From: Cokeromyces recurvatus
Lineage: Eukaryota > Mucoromycota > Mucoromycetes > Mucorales > Mucoraceae
Direction of reading: 5' to 3'
Length of the DNA stretch: 64,000 nt
Assembly (NCBI RefSeq): GCF_025118155.1
Contig: NW_026251406.1
Span: 69,501-133,500 of the forward strand
The position numbers and the translations under genes are program-made. The notes beneath the pieces were generated by a model. The model was not told the origin of the DNA, did no database searches, and worked only from the letters and a program-made list of their open reading frames with translations. Shown piece after piece: positions 1 through 11,625 of the stretch (positions within the stretch are counted from its first letter, which is position 1; each line of letters starts with the position of its first letter).

Positions 1-621
1 ATAGACGATTGGAAGCGTGTAGTATGGTCTGATGAAACAAAAATAAACAGATTTAATTCTGATGGACGTGTTTGGGCATGGATACGAGACGGTGAGACGC
101 TTCAGCCGCAGCATGTCAAGCAAACACGAAAGCATGGTGGAGGCGGTCTAATGTTTTGGAGTGCCATTACCTACGCAGGTGTAGGTTGGATTTGCAAGAT
201 CGAAGGAACAATGGACCGTTATGTCTATAAAAGCATTTTGGAGGAAGATTTGTCATATACTATTCAGCATACATGTGAACAATTGAACCTCAGACGTGAC
301 CAAATCATTTTCCAACAAGATAATGACTCAAAGCATACGTCAACTGTAGTCCTAGAATACCTCAATAGACAGGATTATCAGCTTATGGATTGGCCTGCAC
401 AGTCTCCTGACTTGAATCCAATCGAAAACATGTGGCGTTTATTAAAGGTTCGTCTAAATGAATATGATACGCCTCCAAAAGGCATGAATGAGCTATATGA
501 ACGGGTAGTACATATATGGTATAAGGTAATCACTATAGAAGAATGCCGAAAGGTTATTGAAAGTATGCCACGTCGTATAGAAGAGTGTATCGAGGCGAAA
601 GGTTACTGGACGAAGTACTGA
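1..621 (+). CDS. Tc1-like transposase, C-terminal part (element B copy 1)
   Basis: The frame is open from base 1 and ends in TGA at 619-621, so only the last 206 codons are inside the window. It carries the catalytic core of a DDE transposase: WSDETK near the start (first Asp), QQDNDSKHTS (second Asp), and SPDLNPIENMW (the Glu of the DD34E triad). The end, KGYWTKY, is typical of Tc1 proteins. The protein is the same as the C-terminal half of the 343-aa transposase at 20,618-21,649. Tc1 transposases cut at the inverted ends and insert at TA. No stop or frameshift is visible, so this copy may be functional if its left half is intact. Confidence 0.95.
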   Translation: MDDWKRVVWSDETKINRFNSDGRVWAWIRDGETLQPQHVKQTRKHGGGGLMFWSAITYAGVGWICKIEGTMDRYVYKSILEEDLSYTIQHTCEQLNLRRDQIIFQQDNDSKHTSTVVLEYLNRQDYQLMDWPAQSPDLNPIENMWRLLKVRLNEYDTPPKGMNELYERVVHIWYKVITIEECRKVIESMPRRIEECIEAKGYWTKY

Positions 622-873
622 ACCCTCAATTTCTTCATAATTAGCAGTTTCGTTAGGGCCTCACAAAACTGTTCACGCTGTATACTGTAATTTGAAAGCC
701 GGTTCAATAATAATTAATAAATTTTTTCTATTAAACTTTTCTATACATAAAATGTCCGAGTCTTAAGCTCTCTAAAAATATAAGTTTTATATACTGTTGA
801 TATATAACATAACTAATAAATGTCACTAATTATGTAAAATTTGCAAATTCGTGAACAGTTTTGTGAGTCACTG
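1..873 (+). mobile_element. Tc1-like element B, copy 1 (cut by window edge)
   Basis: This is the 3' part of a Tc1/mariner-type DNA transposon. The right terminal inverted repeat ends in ...GTGAGTCACTG at 873 and is followed by TA at 874-875, the expected target duplication. Wherever I compared them by eye, the sequence matches the complete copy at 20,366-22,023 (opposite strand) without a difference, both in the coding part and in the 250-nt tail. An inner inverted copy of the end motif lies at 662-676 and the outer one at 851-865. The left end is outside the window. Confidence 0.93.
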
Positions 874-875
874 TA

Positions 876-2149
876 ATTGAATGTCATTTATAACAAGCGA
901 AAGCTAAAAAAATGACCGTGGATATACATATAAAAAAGTTGCTATCCACGCAGATTTTATCAGAAAATAAATTTATAGACAAAAAATTAAGAATTGATAA
1001 TAATTCAATATAATCCTTATTTAGCCCACAATAATGATAAGAAGCTGTATTCTTTTTTTGACAAAAATGGATGCATTTATTTATATATTGGACTAAGAAT
1101 ATAGTTTTAATTATGAATCATTATTTTATTGCAATAAACTGAATTACAGGCTAGAACTAATTATATGAACATGTTCGTAAGTCACTGTATAAGATTGACG
1201 ATATCCACAAATGTGTAAGCGATGGAAGCATTTCCTTATTCATTGTACACACAGAATTTAAAGAAGGATTATTTATTTTCAGACTAGCTAATCAAACAAC
1301 GTAAGATTTATTCTAATATGGATGTCGAAATAGAGTGGTACTACCCTTTATCCATAGTAAGTTAGTTTTCATATTGTTGTACTAAGCTTTTCATGTATAT
1401 TTTATTTCGTGAGCTTGCTCATACATTCTTAAAGAACCTGCTTTTGGTTGCATAGCATTAAGCGGACTTTGAATACACAAAATCGATAAAAGTGCTGTCA
1501 ATATACCTATGCCCAAGGAGCAACCTATGCCTAATTTTGTGCATTAAAATTTCTAATATTATATAGCGATGTAGTTAAAATACATTTTACTTATATCTCT
1601 TAAATCTGTAGTATAGAATTTATTAAACTGTCTACAGCAGTTCTACAAAGAATATAGAAATATTTATATAATTTTTTGCAAAAATAATTGCGCATATTCG
1701 CTACATTCGTGTTACGTGACCTTCTCTTTCGTATATATTACAATGAAACTCTAATAAAGCTAACGCTAAATTAAATGACACTATGTATATTAGTACTTTC
1801 CACGACTAAAGTGATAAACTACCTTTTCCACATATTGACGGGTTTAGTAGAAATAATTTATTCTTCAGTATAATAATAAACTGTTAATGATAAATAATCT
1901 TCAGAGTTAAGTATATGCTTTAATAAAATCTCCAAATAAATTTACGGTGTTACTATTATCATGGCATGACATTTACTGTAAGTTGTACACTATTTTTATT
2001 TGGATTCAATAGTTATTAAGAAATATGGCTAAACGTTGCTCAGTTGAAACTATTATTATTGACAGAAGTTAAAAGGAAAAAGCACAGAAGGATAACAGCA
2101 TTGGTTTTCTAAAATAATATAGCATTGTGTCATAACACTCTGTTATAAA
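876..2149. other. gene-free AT-rich stretch
   Basis: I see no convincing coding sequence. At 1165-1189 the text GAACATGTTCGTAAGTCACTG followed by TA resembles a Tc1 right end, so copy B1 may sit inside the remains of an older Tc1 element. The rest is AT-rich with scattered stops in every frame. Confidence 0.5.
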
Positions 2150-2745
2150 AAGTCAGTTAAAGGATCGCTTCCATAGCTAAATATCGATCAAAGAAAATTA
2201 CAGCATAGACGATTTATTCGTGACCGACCTCCATCGTAATATTCTTAGCAATGTCTATAATTCTCGGTACCAGCGTATCTTTTGTAATGGTCTGATCTTT
2301 GCAAACACCAAACTGGGCTTTACAACACATTTATGTATTATATTGTACTGGATGTATTGACTTTTTTCCCGTGTCCTTCTTTTGGATTGCAACGTTCTCC
2401 ATCACCAAATATCAGCATTTCATCATACAAGCATCCAAAATATCCATCGCAGCATCAAGAAATAGACTATTATGTGAGGTATAAGCACCTATACGATCAT
2501 TCGCCTTTTTCTCAGTACTTTAAGAAAGCTTTATTTTCTTCTTTGACACAACTGGTGTTGGTCATTTAATTGTCAAACTAATTATTTCTTTCTAACACAC
2601 GGCTCGTAAATTAGTGGGGGGGGAAACTCCGTTTGATATTTACTCTAACTTTGGCAGAAGTACCTTTTAGGGAACGGCCAAATGTCTTTTGGATACTTAA
2701 GTTGAATCTAGCTTCACCAATAAAGACGCAATTTTTAAGGTAACT
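2150..2745 (-). pseudogene. decayed DDE transposase (element-D-like family)
   Basis: Read on the minus strand in shifting frames, pieces align in order with a DDE transposase of the kind encoded at 23,164-24,507. At 2630-2745 there is VFIGEARFNLSIQ followed by a GRSLKGTSAKV segment (family: VFIDES/AGFN...). At about 2395-2430 YLVMENVAIQK stands for the usual YLVMDNAAIH. At 2160-2290 a C-terminal LVPRIIDIAKNITM segment is found. Several frameshifts and stops separate them. This is inference from motif order; I could not run an alignment. It is an old dead copy, not a gene. Confidence 0.65.
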
Positions 2746-2859
2746 GAAATCTTGAAGATGTTATCACTCCAAAATTCTATCTCTCCTTTCTAGTAATATA
2801 TTTTTATCATTTTGAGTGACAGGGAATATTGTGGGCTGGAGGTAACTAGAAAATAAAAT

Positions 2860-3060
2860 CCAAAAGATAAGAAGTACGTTAAGGCTTGTTGATAGTTTAT
2901 TTACTAAAATAAAGACTTAAGTTGTAAAATTATGAGTTGTAAGTTATTTAAAATGACTGTAAATAATGTAGGAGTATTTATATTTTTTGTGAATAAGGGT
3001 GATGAGTAATAATAAGATTGAAATGTAACAAACTGTTGTTATATTTGAACATAACAACAT
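2860..3060 (-). repeat. LTR-like module Y, copy 1
   Basis: This stretch matches 25,280-25,450 with many substitutions; shared text includes GAGTATTTATAT and TTGTG.ATAAG..TGATGAGTAAT. On the minus strand both contain a TATA-like ATATAAATACTC, followed some 100 nt on by an AATAAA-type signal. That is the layout of a retrotransposon LTR (promoter then poly-A signal). No gag or pol lies next to it and I could not fix the TG..CA ends, so a solo LTR is an inference. Confidence 0.42.
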
Positions 3061-3480
3061 AAAAATATAGTAAAACATAAATGTTGAATATTTATTACAC
3101 AGTAATGGTGTATAAACAATTTTATCACCATGTTAAGCATAAATTATGTAATTATTAAATGTAAAACCTCCAAATGAAATCTTTATTGAATTAGTGATTT
3201 GTGAATTATAGTACTAGATCATGATCTGTATCATGACTGTTGATAAAATCATAAAGAAGTTAATATTTAACACAACACTAATGAAATAGCATCTATGAAT
3301 ATCATCGAGAACTACCAAGAGAAGTATAAATAGCCAGATAGTTTGTACAAGAAGAGTAGTTAGTTTTTTTTTGCATATAATTTTCTTTCTAATAAAATTT
3401 ACTCTTACTTGTGCCTGCGTTTCATGATTTATTTTATCTTCTTAATATTCTTTACCTATACAACATTGTATTTGTATGCT
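3061..3480 (+). repeat. possible LTR-like module (plus strand)
   Basis: A TATA-like AAGTATAAATAGCC at about 3318-3332 is followed by TTTGTACAAG, a T-run and AATAAAATTTACTC at about 3391. The order (TATA, then poly-A signal about 70 nt on) resembles an LTR in the opposite direction to module Y. No second copy was found in the window, so this rests on layout alone. Confidence 0.25.
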
Positions 3481-3786
3481 GGGCTGGGCCGTTGTAGTAA
3501 TTATTAAACTTTTCTGTTTCAACGGCTACATCTCTTCTTGCTCATTATAAAATTTTATCCATACCATTTGCATTTACAAAGTACGATGATACAAAATCGG
3601 CATACTTAGCTGAGATAACGTGTTTCGAGACTTGCTAGATCCATCTTCAGATAGTTCATATCTTGCCTCAAGACAAAAAAAACATCTTAGCTGTTAATCT
3701 CTTTAAAGTATCGCGCGTCCGTTCCCACACATGTCATAACGCCTCTCATTCAAAGCAATTGATTCACTAAGAAGCTTTTCAGAAAG

Positions 3787-4589
3787 CTAAACAGACTTTA
3801 GTGATTCATCTTTTGACTGATTAGGAAGATAGATTTTGTTGATCCATTTAATGATTGCATCTTTGGCGGACTTTTGCACTTGGTAATTTTGCATCAAAAT
3901 ATATAGCTCTTTGATTCGTTTCTCACTCTTAGTATGTCCTGCAACCCTACCAGAGTCTTCAATGTCTAAATGAATAGGTTCACCAGTCATTTCTGATGTA
4001 CCAATTCGTAACAAATCTTGCTTAGCCCAGCTTTCAGCTTCATCAAAAGGCTCTTCAGCTTCAATTGTAGCTGTGGTTTCATCATCATCTATATATGTAT
4101 CCCCCTCATATTAAACGTTGGTAGGATATCCGATATCATCAACAAGCGCCTCAGCTATCTCTTCCTCGTTGTCCTCTGCTTCGGAAAAGCCTTCTTTTTC
4201 TTCCTTTCCTTCTTCTACCAGAACTATTTCTTCTTCTTAGCCACTATCCCTGCCTGCTTCTTCTTGAAAATATTCCATCTCAATATCATCGTCAATAACC
4301 ATGTTTGCCAACGGTTCTTGTCGAAAGGCTAGGTCCTGGATAGTTCTGGAAGCTATAACTACTGTTTAAATACATCATTAGCTATCATAGCTAGCATATC
4401 TATTTGAAGTGCTTTTTTCTTACCACTTGAAGATGTGCGCTCCACAGCATTATTCTCTGGAATTTCTGGTATCTGCCTCAGCTTTCTCTTAAACTCTTCA
4501 TATCGATGTGCAGCCAAGTATCCTGTAAATTCTCGTCTGGCTACAAGCTTTCTTTTCCCCGTAGATTTAAAGCATATTGTGCAGTTCAT
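3787..4589 (-). pseudogene. broken gene of unknown family, acidic middle region
   Basis: The minus strand reads from MNCTICFKSTGKRK at 4589 for 75 codons. It then shifts frame and runs through a very acidic stretch (EEEIVLVEEGKEEKEGF) into RIGTSEMTGEPIHLDIED and a C-terminus ending LPNQSKDESLKSV at 3787. Two in-frame stops interrupt the acidic part. The N-terminus has one CxxC (CTIC) and is basic. I do not recognise the family. It lies head to head with the broken gene at 4776, 186 bp apart. The open, composition-consistent segments suggest a real gene that has decayed. Confidence 0.45.
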
Positions 4590-4775
4590 TCTATTATAAA
4601 TATAGTAAGTTTAGAAGAGAAAAGCGAGGTTAATTTCATTGTTACAACAATATATAATAATAATATCAGTAGTTACAAAAGTTAATCTATTACGTAAACG
4701 AATATTTAGATTAGTTAACGTATTTTAAATTAGTTCCATATACTTTTGTTCTTTTTTTTCAACTTTTTCAGACAT

Positions 4776-5400
4776 ATGGCACTGCAAGCACCACCAAAAT
4801 GGGCCACAGAACTCATACACGAAGAGAAGTGAATTGGCGGTATAGTCGACACACTTGCCGAGACCTAAAATATTGAACCTATTAGTAATAGACTCGAAGA
4901 GATTAGTACTCATATCGCAACTATTCGCCGTATAATGAATCATATTCCCGCTTCTTTGAATACTCCCCCTATCGCCAATAAAACTACTGTTGTCCCCGCT
5001 ACTTTTGCTACAGCCCCCAATAATTTGATCGCAAAACCAAAAGATGTAAGGAAAGCTGTAATTGTGAATGCCATTGCTGAAGTTGTAGAAGAAGAATCTG
5101 ACGCAAATAAAATTTACGAAGATTTAAGGCAAGAAACAAACAATCTTGTCAACGCGACGATTGATGAAATTGATACTTTTGTAGCTTGGACCTCCCTTTC
5201 TAGCCAGCCTAGCCAGCATAGGACTGCACTTCTTGGTGAAGCTACAGCTTTTGCTGAAAGAAATGGTCTTCAGGATGTAGGCTGTTGTGAACGAAATTGG
5301 ATTACCTGGTTCAGTCTTGTTATTTGAACAAGTTGCGAAAAAAAAAGACCAACAGAGAAAAAAAGCGACGCCTATAATTTTTTTAGTAAGTAAATATGCT
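4776..5400 (+). pseudogene. broken gene of unknown family
   Basis: From ATG at 4776 one frame reads MALQAPPKWATELIHEEK, then TGA, then on through IGGIVDTLAET, TAA, and NIEPISNRLEEISTH, and is then open to 5327 (ATFATAPNNLIAKPKD..., with an EEES acidic patch). Near 5283 the sensible reading moves to the next frame (NEIGLPGSVLLFEQVAKKK) and reaches a GTAAGT donor at about 5386; a candidate acceptor CTTTTTTTTTAG lies at about 5522. Two in-frame stops and one shift mark it as decayed. The heptad-like NRLEEISTHIATIRRI suggests a short coiled coil. Function unknown. Confidence 0.45.
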
Positions 5401-5540
5401 CTTTTCTTTTCTTTTTTAATCTCTCATATTACTAAAACTCAAACGCTAAATCAAAAGAATGATTTTGTTAACAAAAGTTGCTCTTATTTTTACTTGATTA
5501 TTACACCCATCTTTTTTTTTAGTTGCCAATCAGTCAGTTA

Positions 5541-6246
5541 ACCCTTTGGGCTAGCTTTTCTTACGACATTAAAGACTCGTAGCAGGTTTGTTATAAAGCT
5601 TTTAGTACTATTCAGTTTTTTTGTTAATGCAAATACTATGTTGTCTTCTCGAACCAGTTAGTTTTACAAGTTTAAACAAATGAATATAGAATGTTATTTA
5701 TCGTTTGGACTTTGGCTATTACGATATTATTTGCAATATTACTTTAAGAAATACCAGTATGTTACCAGAAGATCATAGAGCATGTTAGTGTAATAGATGT
5801 CCAAGTTAGAGAAAGTAAGCTTTATAAAGGTGCTATGGCCTTTATTGACAATTTTTATAACACAACTGCTAATTCCGAAAGCTTTGTACTTCATGCAAAA
5901 CTTCAAAGCTCGACTCATATTCGTTCAATAAAATGGTAATTTCGACCTTGATATCGCCATTATCAAAGGAAACATTATGCATTTGCAATTATTCATTATA
6001 CTTGATAATGAAAGCATTAATAAAAGCAGCTACTTATATATAAAATAATATAAAGTGATTAGAGTGATTTTAAAGTAATTCAAAGTACTTCAAAGTGATT
6101 TTTAAGTGTATTAAAAGTTACTTTTAAGTAATTTAAAGCAATTTTTGGTGACTTTCTGTGTTTTTTATATCACTTCTTCCGCGGTAAAAAGTACCTTTTT
6201 TTTAGTTGTTTTTGTGGTAAACTTATTTCTTAATTTTCCGTTTAAA
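5541..6246. other. AT-rich stretch with short direct repeats
   Basis: No gene is supported. At 6055-6145 there is a degenerate run built on AAAGTGATT/AAAGTAATT (for example GTGATTTTAAAGTAATTCAAAG), a local minisatellite-like array just upstream of the small ORF at 6247. Confidence 0.5.
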
Positions 6247-6546
6247 ATGCATATAACAACAGAGCAAGCAGCGCGTTCAATATATGGCCTTAAAGTCTCC
6301 TTTGACAACTATACATTAGCAACTAAATTATTATGTGTTGCTGACCTGGAACCAATTACAATTGTCAATAGCGATCCCACATTTACTGTTGCTATTTCAA
6401 CAGAGAAATTAAGTATGGAGTCTTGGAAGTTCAAACGTTTGCGATCCACCATTCATTTAATAGCAGATGCTGAAATTACAGCTCACAACTTATCGCAAAC
6501 TTCAACTGTCGCTACAGATGAATATCATTTTGAATGCAAAAGATAA
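6247..6546 (+). CDS. small hypothetical protein, 99 aa
   Basis: I chose the internal ATG at 6247 because the 34 codons before it are a hydrophobic, T-rich run that looks non-coding. From there the frame reads MHITTEQAARSIYGLK and ends in HFECKR. It is soluble-looking, with no signal peptide, membrane segment or motif I recognise. The stop lies within the first bases of an LTR-like repeat (6543-6740), so the reading frame may be truncated there. The amino-acid composition is plausible for a real protein, but homology is untested. Confidence 0.35.
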   Translation: MHITTEQAARSIYGLKVSFDNYTLATKLLCVADLEPITIVNSDPTFTVAISTEKLSMESWKFKRLRSTIHLIADAEITAHNLSQTSTVATDEYHFECKR

Positions 6547-6740
6547 GGAAAGGAAAAAAACAGGAAAGACAAGTCTTTGGAAACTCTGTATAGTCTATTA
6601 AAAGGAAAATAATACAAAAATTGTACCCGGAAAAAATAATATGAAAAAATGACAAGGGTAATTTATATGTTTTTGCAGAATAAGTGATATTAATAGAAGT
6701 GTTATTTCGGTAAGTGAATACTTGTGTAAAAAAATATCAT
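6543..6740 (-). repeat. LTR-like module X, copy 1
   Basis: This stretch aligns with 24,820-25,010 along its length, for example in AAAATAATACAAAAATTGTAC and GTGATATTAATAGAAGTGT. On the minus strand both copies show a TATA box (CATATAAATAGCCCTCG in copy 2), then TTAATAAACTATACAAAG about 80 nt on. The text after the poly-A signal, CAAAGTTTTCACAGAC in copy 2, also occurs in module Z, so X and Z seem to be related LTR families. Confidence 0.5.
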
Positions 6741-8936
6741 ATGTGTGATATTTCTTTTAAAATATCAAATAAAAAATATTAGAAAGTAAAAAATATTAGA
6801 AAATAAAAAATAATATTAAGACAAAAAGAGTCAACGAGAGCGAACAATAGTTCTAAAGTCAATTATTTTATTTATGAATTTAAATTGATGGGGTATTTAT
6901 AAGAATTGTTAAAGAGGTCTGAGGATAAGATGTGAATCAGAAAAGTGTTAGTTACGACCGAATAAGGTATTTTGTTGACAATGAAGTGTTAGTGATTTTA
7001 ATATTATTAGATGGAGCGGATCAAGAGAGAGTTAGGATAGAATTTCTTAAATAAAATTATGATCCGCATGTTTAATCATAAAACATGGCATTATAAGTCA
7101 GCTCATGACACTTTGACTTTACATTTTAAACATTCATCTTTAATGAATTATTGCTACAATTATTTTTTTTCAACTTCTTTTGAATTCAGAATATAACACA
7201 GCTAACACACGCTTATATTTGATAACTTGTTCAAAAAAACAAAAAAATAATATTTTTGCCCAATAAAATTTGAAGAAAAAACAACAGGATTCTAAATTTA
7301 TTTTCTAGTAAAAAAGACTATACCCAAAAATTTGTTATATTTTTTAACCATTAACCAAATCTTTAAATGCTAATATCTCTATCAATTCTTAACCAAATAA
7401 AAAAATATTAACATATTCAGAATGAGCAAATTTTTCTCTTTCATTTGATATAAAAATTCTTTAAAACTTTCAGTTTTCAATTTTCGATTGTAAAAGTAGA
7501 CTTTATTTGCAGTGAGCACTGCAAGACGTTGCTTGTGGAAAATCCCTAACATTATATTAGTTTTAAACAAAATCTATATAATAACTGGGAGTTCCATTTA
7601 TGAACAAAAGCGGGAAATCCCGATTATAATCTCGGTTATAATATAGATTTTGAACAAAATCGATACCTATTTTGCATATAATAGGGATTTCATACGACAA
7701 CATGATTTAACGCTTTCTTTCAAAAACATGAAGCATTTCTATAGCAGATGTACATTCCATTGGACTTTATTAATAGAATTATAGGAGCTTTATTGCCTTT
7801 TAATCTATTGTTTAATACATTTACTTATTTATCATTTTGAATTATACATTTTTCCTTAATTGTTTACATTTACTAGGCCTTTATATTGCCTTTTTCATTG
7901 AACATTATTATAAAAATACTGTTTATAGAAAAATGTGGCTTTTATTTATTTATATATTTTGGATTGTATAATAAAATATGACATATCATAAAAGAAAATA
8001 ATAGAATACAATACTGAATGCACTATACATATTGAATACAATACATTCAGTATTATATCTAGTTATATACAACCTACCTTGATATTTTTCTTCTTTAGTT
8101 TTCAGACACGCTTGATCACTTGTAGTTTAAAATTCTTTTTCAAGGATATATTGCAGGGGCCATCATAGTATTTTATAATTACCAAAGCAATTGATTAGGA
8201 ATAGCACTTGAACAGAGACAGTAATCTATAGAGTATAATAGTTGAATAATTAATAAAAGAGTTAAAAAGTGTAAAGGAAGAAAGCTTATACATTTTTCAT
8301 TCAAATATAAAAAAGAACTAGTGATAGATGCTAGTCAACTCTTTGATTCTACTTGAGAGGAAAAAAAATTTTTTTTGTTAATATCAATACAATATATTGT
8401 AACGAAAGTTATAGTAGATTAAAGCAGTATCTTAAAAAGTAAATATTAGCTGAATAATATCCAAGAGCAACGAAAGAGATAATAAAAAGGAATACAACTT
8501 CTACTTTGAGTTTTCTAAATATGTATGTAAATAAATAAAAAGATTACCAGATAAAAGAACATCTTTAACTTTACCATATTCAAAGATATAACAACACTAA
8601 GGAAAGCATTGAATATTGATACCTTTTAAAGAAAGTCGTAAACTATAAACTACAAGAAAAACATTAGTGATGAATATTAATAATAATAGTACTTACCTTA
8701 AAAAACAAATAAAAAATAAATAAAAAATAAATAAACAAAAAAGAAAAACGCGTAATAAAATGTGAAAAAAAAATTAAATACTTTACTAGTAAAATCATAA
8801 TAAAAAAATTGAATATTGAAACAAAAAAAGAAACTAACATTGATTTACCGAAACTATACTTAAGCCTGAATGTTTGATCTCTTCCTGACTCAGTATTTCG
8901 ATTTATATCATATCATATTATTAATTTATTTGAATA
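6741..8936. other. gene-free AT-rich stretch
   Basis: No supported gene. There is a local near-palindrome at about 7985-8060 (ACAATACTGAATGC ... CATTCAGTATT). A lone TACTTACC at 8690-8697 would be a consensus 5' splice site on the minus strand, without a convincing exon beside it. Confidence 0.5.
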
Positions 8937-10010
8937 ATGTCTGCTCCTGTTAAGAACAACCGAATGATTCCTGAAGTGTTGCCTTCTTCACAAGTTAATC
9001 TAACCATAAGAGGCAATAGTAATCCCAGTATTGCTTCTATTGTCGCAAGAATGGACGATATGAATCGTCAAATTGAAGAGTTGAAGACTGCTTTGGCTGC
9101 TTCACAAGCTGAGGCATCTTCTCCTTACAAGAGACATTTCGAAAGAAATGCTCATATTTCTGTAAGATAAAAAAAACATTAATAATATTTTACCTACAGA
9201 TATCAAAGATCAAAAATATATACCTATATAAATTATTATCTCTTTAATTAGGGCAAAATTCGTAGTTACTATGGAAATTATGTGGCTACCAAAGGCTTTA
9301 GCTGGGACTTTAAGACTTCTTTGATGAAAGGAGTTAATAATATCATTTATAATGATATTTTACAAGAGATAATAAATTCAGAAAAAGAAATAACGGGTAA
9401 TCAGAATTTGGAAGTAGACAAGCAAATGGTTACCCACCATATTAGAAAACATTTTGAGTATTTGAAAAAAAACATCTAGAAAAAAATACGTTAAGTGAAG
9501 AAGAAATAAATTTGAAAAAGCATAAGAAGAAATTAGAACAAAGAAAGATTTTGGTAAGTATCAATTAATATGCTAATGCCAGTAAAACTTACATACCTTT
9601 TTTTTTGCAATTAATAATAGAAACTTGAACGTAGAAGAGAAGTTCAAGGAGAAATGAAAAGAAGAGTTGCACGTCATTATATGGTGTCAAAGAAGGAGTG
9701 GGACACTCTTTTGAGTAAAGAGTATATGTCTGATGAAGAAGATGGCTTGACGATTGGTGGTGTAGTCGTATTGAGAAGAAGAAAGATCCCTTCTTGGAGA
9801 ACAGACAAGGTAATCTAATCAATAATATTAATAAAAAATATTGTAATTTGAAAAATAATATACTTATAATTTTCTTTAGATGACTCAATTTTATAATGAG
9901 CTTGATAGACAGTGTCAACCCAAGAAGGGAAAGATTACACCCAGAATTGATGAAGTCGTCGATGTCCCTGTTGATATCAGTTTACTTACACCACTTTCCA
10001 GTTGGTGTTA

Positions 10011-11625
10011 CACTAGGTGAAAAAACTGGTGCATAAAAATAATTTTTTTAATTTTTTGACTATATCTCTATGAGAATGCATAGTACATATATGAAAATAG
10101 GCTAAATATTAGCTATAAAGAGCTCATATATGTTTGTGAAATTTAAATAAGATTGGTCAATTTTAATTGGACAAAATATACATTAGAAGCTTTATTACGT
10201 AATCAACATAGAAACAAGGAGAAGGTAAACTTAGTTAATATTTTGTGTATCCTCCTTTAGCTTTAATAACGGCCTGAACTCTTGATGGCATACTCTCGTA
10301 GTAAGGCAACATATCTTCTTTCTGGAACTTATTCCATTCTTTGTCGATTCTATTCCATAATTCATTGATGTTCTTTGGGTGTGTTGGATATTCTGCCAAT
10401 CTTATCTTTAAGTGATGCCAAAGGTGCTCTATGGGATTTAAATCCGGACTATTAGGTGACCATACATGCATATAGTTTATACCTTTTGTTTCAAGCCATT
10501 TTCTAGTGAATTTTGATGTGTGCTTTGTGTCACCATCTTGTTGAAGGATAACATCTTCTTTACTCCACCCATAGTACTCTAATGTATCCATGTATGTAGT
10601 CCCTAGGATATACGTGTATCCTTCGGAATCAAGAGTTTTATCTTCTATTTTACATGCATAACCTGGTCCTTCGGCTGTCATACAGCCCCACATCAATAAA
10701 GAGCCGCCACCATGCTTTAAAGTTTGCTTATAGTGATGAGGACGAGTAGGATGACCCCTTTGCTTCCAAGTATATTGAACCCCATCTGACCCCCATAGAT
10801 TTATCTTTGTTTCATCTGAGAATATAACTTTCTTCCAGTCTTCAACTGTCCATTCTTTATATTTCTTAGCCCAATAAAGTCGTTTCTTCATATGCTCGTA
10901 TCTGAGAAAAGGTTTCGATTTTTTTAATGTTGCATAAAGGCCAAGCTGATATAAAATTTGAATTGTTCGACGATAACTGATATTTATATGATTGTGCTTC
11001 AGCCATTGGTGGGCAGCTCTGGCTGTGGGTAAAGAACCACACCTAACTTTAAAACGCAATGTAACTGCTATTGTCGTGCTTAAATTAGAGGTTCTACCAC
11101 CAGAGGGTCGTTTATAGCTAGGGTTAAGCTTCTTTTTCAACCTATTAACTGTCCATTTTGATACCCCAGTGCGTTGAACAATATCAGCAGTAGACACTCC
11201 ATCAAGAATAAGTGCTTTAACTGAGTTGTGAGTTTCTCGACTATGTGTAAAAGGCATTTTATGAATAGTAGTGATAGATAAAAAGATATAGAAAATAAGG
11301 CAAAATGAAATAGGTGAACCCTGCTTATTTATATATCTCATTAAAGTGAAGCAGTGCCTCCGTGGTGTGATCCATAAATAATGACGTAACTATACGTAAC
11401 TATGATAATATAGTCATAATTTGTAAATATGACGTATTTTTTAGAGTGTCAAAAAATGAGTTTATTATAAAAAATCACCATGACGTAATGTAACGTTACA
11501 CAATCGTCACTATCCTGTCTAGTGTTTTATACTCTTTCAATTGCATTTTAGATCAACTTTCTATCTTAAGGGAAACACGAGATACAACAATTTTACGTTT
11601 TATGCACCAGTTTTTTCACTTACTG
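10011..11625 (-). mobile_element. Tc1-like element C, complete
   Basis: The ends are CACTAGGTGAAAAAACTGGT (10,011) and its near-perfect inverted partner ending in TTTTCACTTACTG (11,625), about 28 bp of terminal inverted repeat with 2 mismatches. TA flanks both sides (10,009-10,010 and 11,626-11,627). The element is 1615 bp and encodes one transposase. It interrupts the last codons of the host gene starting at 8937. The single intact ORF suggests a fairly recent insertion. Confidence 0.93.
10235..11257 (-). CDS. Tc1-like transposase (element C), 340 aa
   Basis: A DDE transposase that moves element C by cut-and-paste. I start at MPFTHSRETHNSVK (11,257) because it gives the usual Tc1 length; the frame is open 28 codons further upstream. 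The N-terminal half holds two helix-turn-helix segments (DIVQRTGVSKWTVNRLKK, then IQILYQLGLYATLKK). The catalytic core has IFSDETKIN, LQQDGDTKHTS and SPDLNPIEHLW, giving the two Asp and the Glu of DD34E. It ends KGGYTKY. No stop or frameshift. A decayed relative lies at 17,025-17,240. Confidence 0.95.
   Translation of the reverse strand: MPFTHSRETHNSVKALILDGVSTADIVQRTGVSKWTVNRLKKKLNPSYKRPSGGRTSNLSTTIAVTLRFKVRCGSLPTARAAHQWLKHNHINISYRRTIQILYQLGLYATLKKSKPFLRYEHMKKRLYWAKKYKEWTVEDWKKVIFSDETKINLWGSDGVQYTWKQRGHPTRPHHYKQTLKHGGGSLLMWGCMTAEGPGYACKIEDKTLDSEGYTYILGTTYMDTLEYYGWSKEDVILQQDGDTKHTSKFTRKWLETKGINYMHVWSPNSPDLNPIEHLWHHLKIRLAEYPTHPKNINELWNRIDKEWNKFQKEDMLPYYESMPSRVQAVIKAKGGYTKY

Noticed and set aside
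2299..2569. Overlapping plus-strand ORFs of 61 and 78 aa
   Set aside because: The opposite strand carries ordered remnants of a DDE transposase, which explains the region better.
4018..4332. 104-aa plus-strand ORF with hydrophobic Phe/Leu runs
   Set aside because: It is the antisense of the acidic, GAA-rich part of the broken minus-strand gene.
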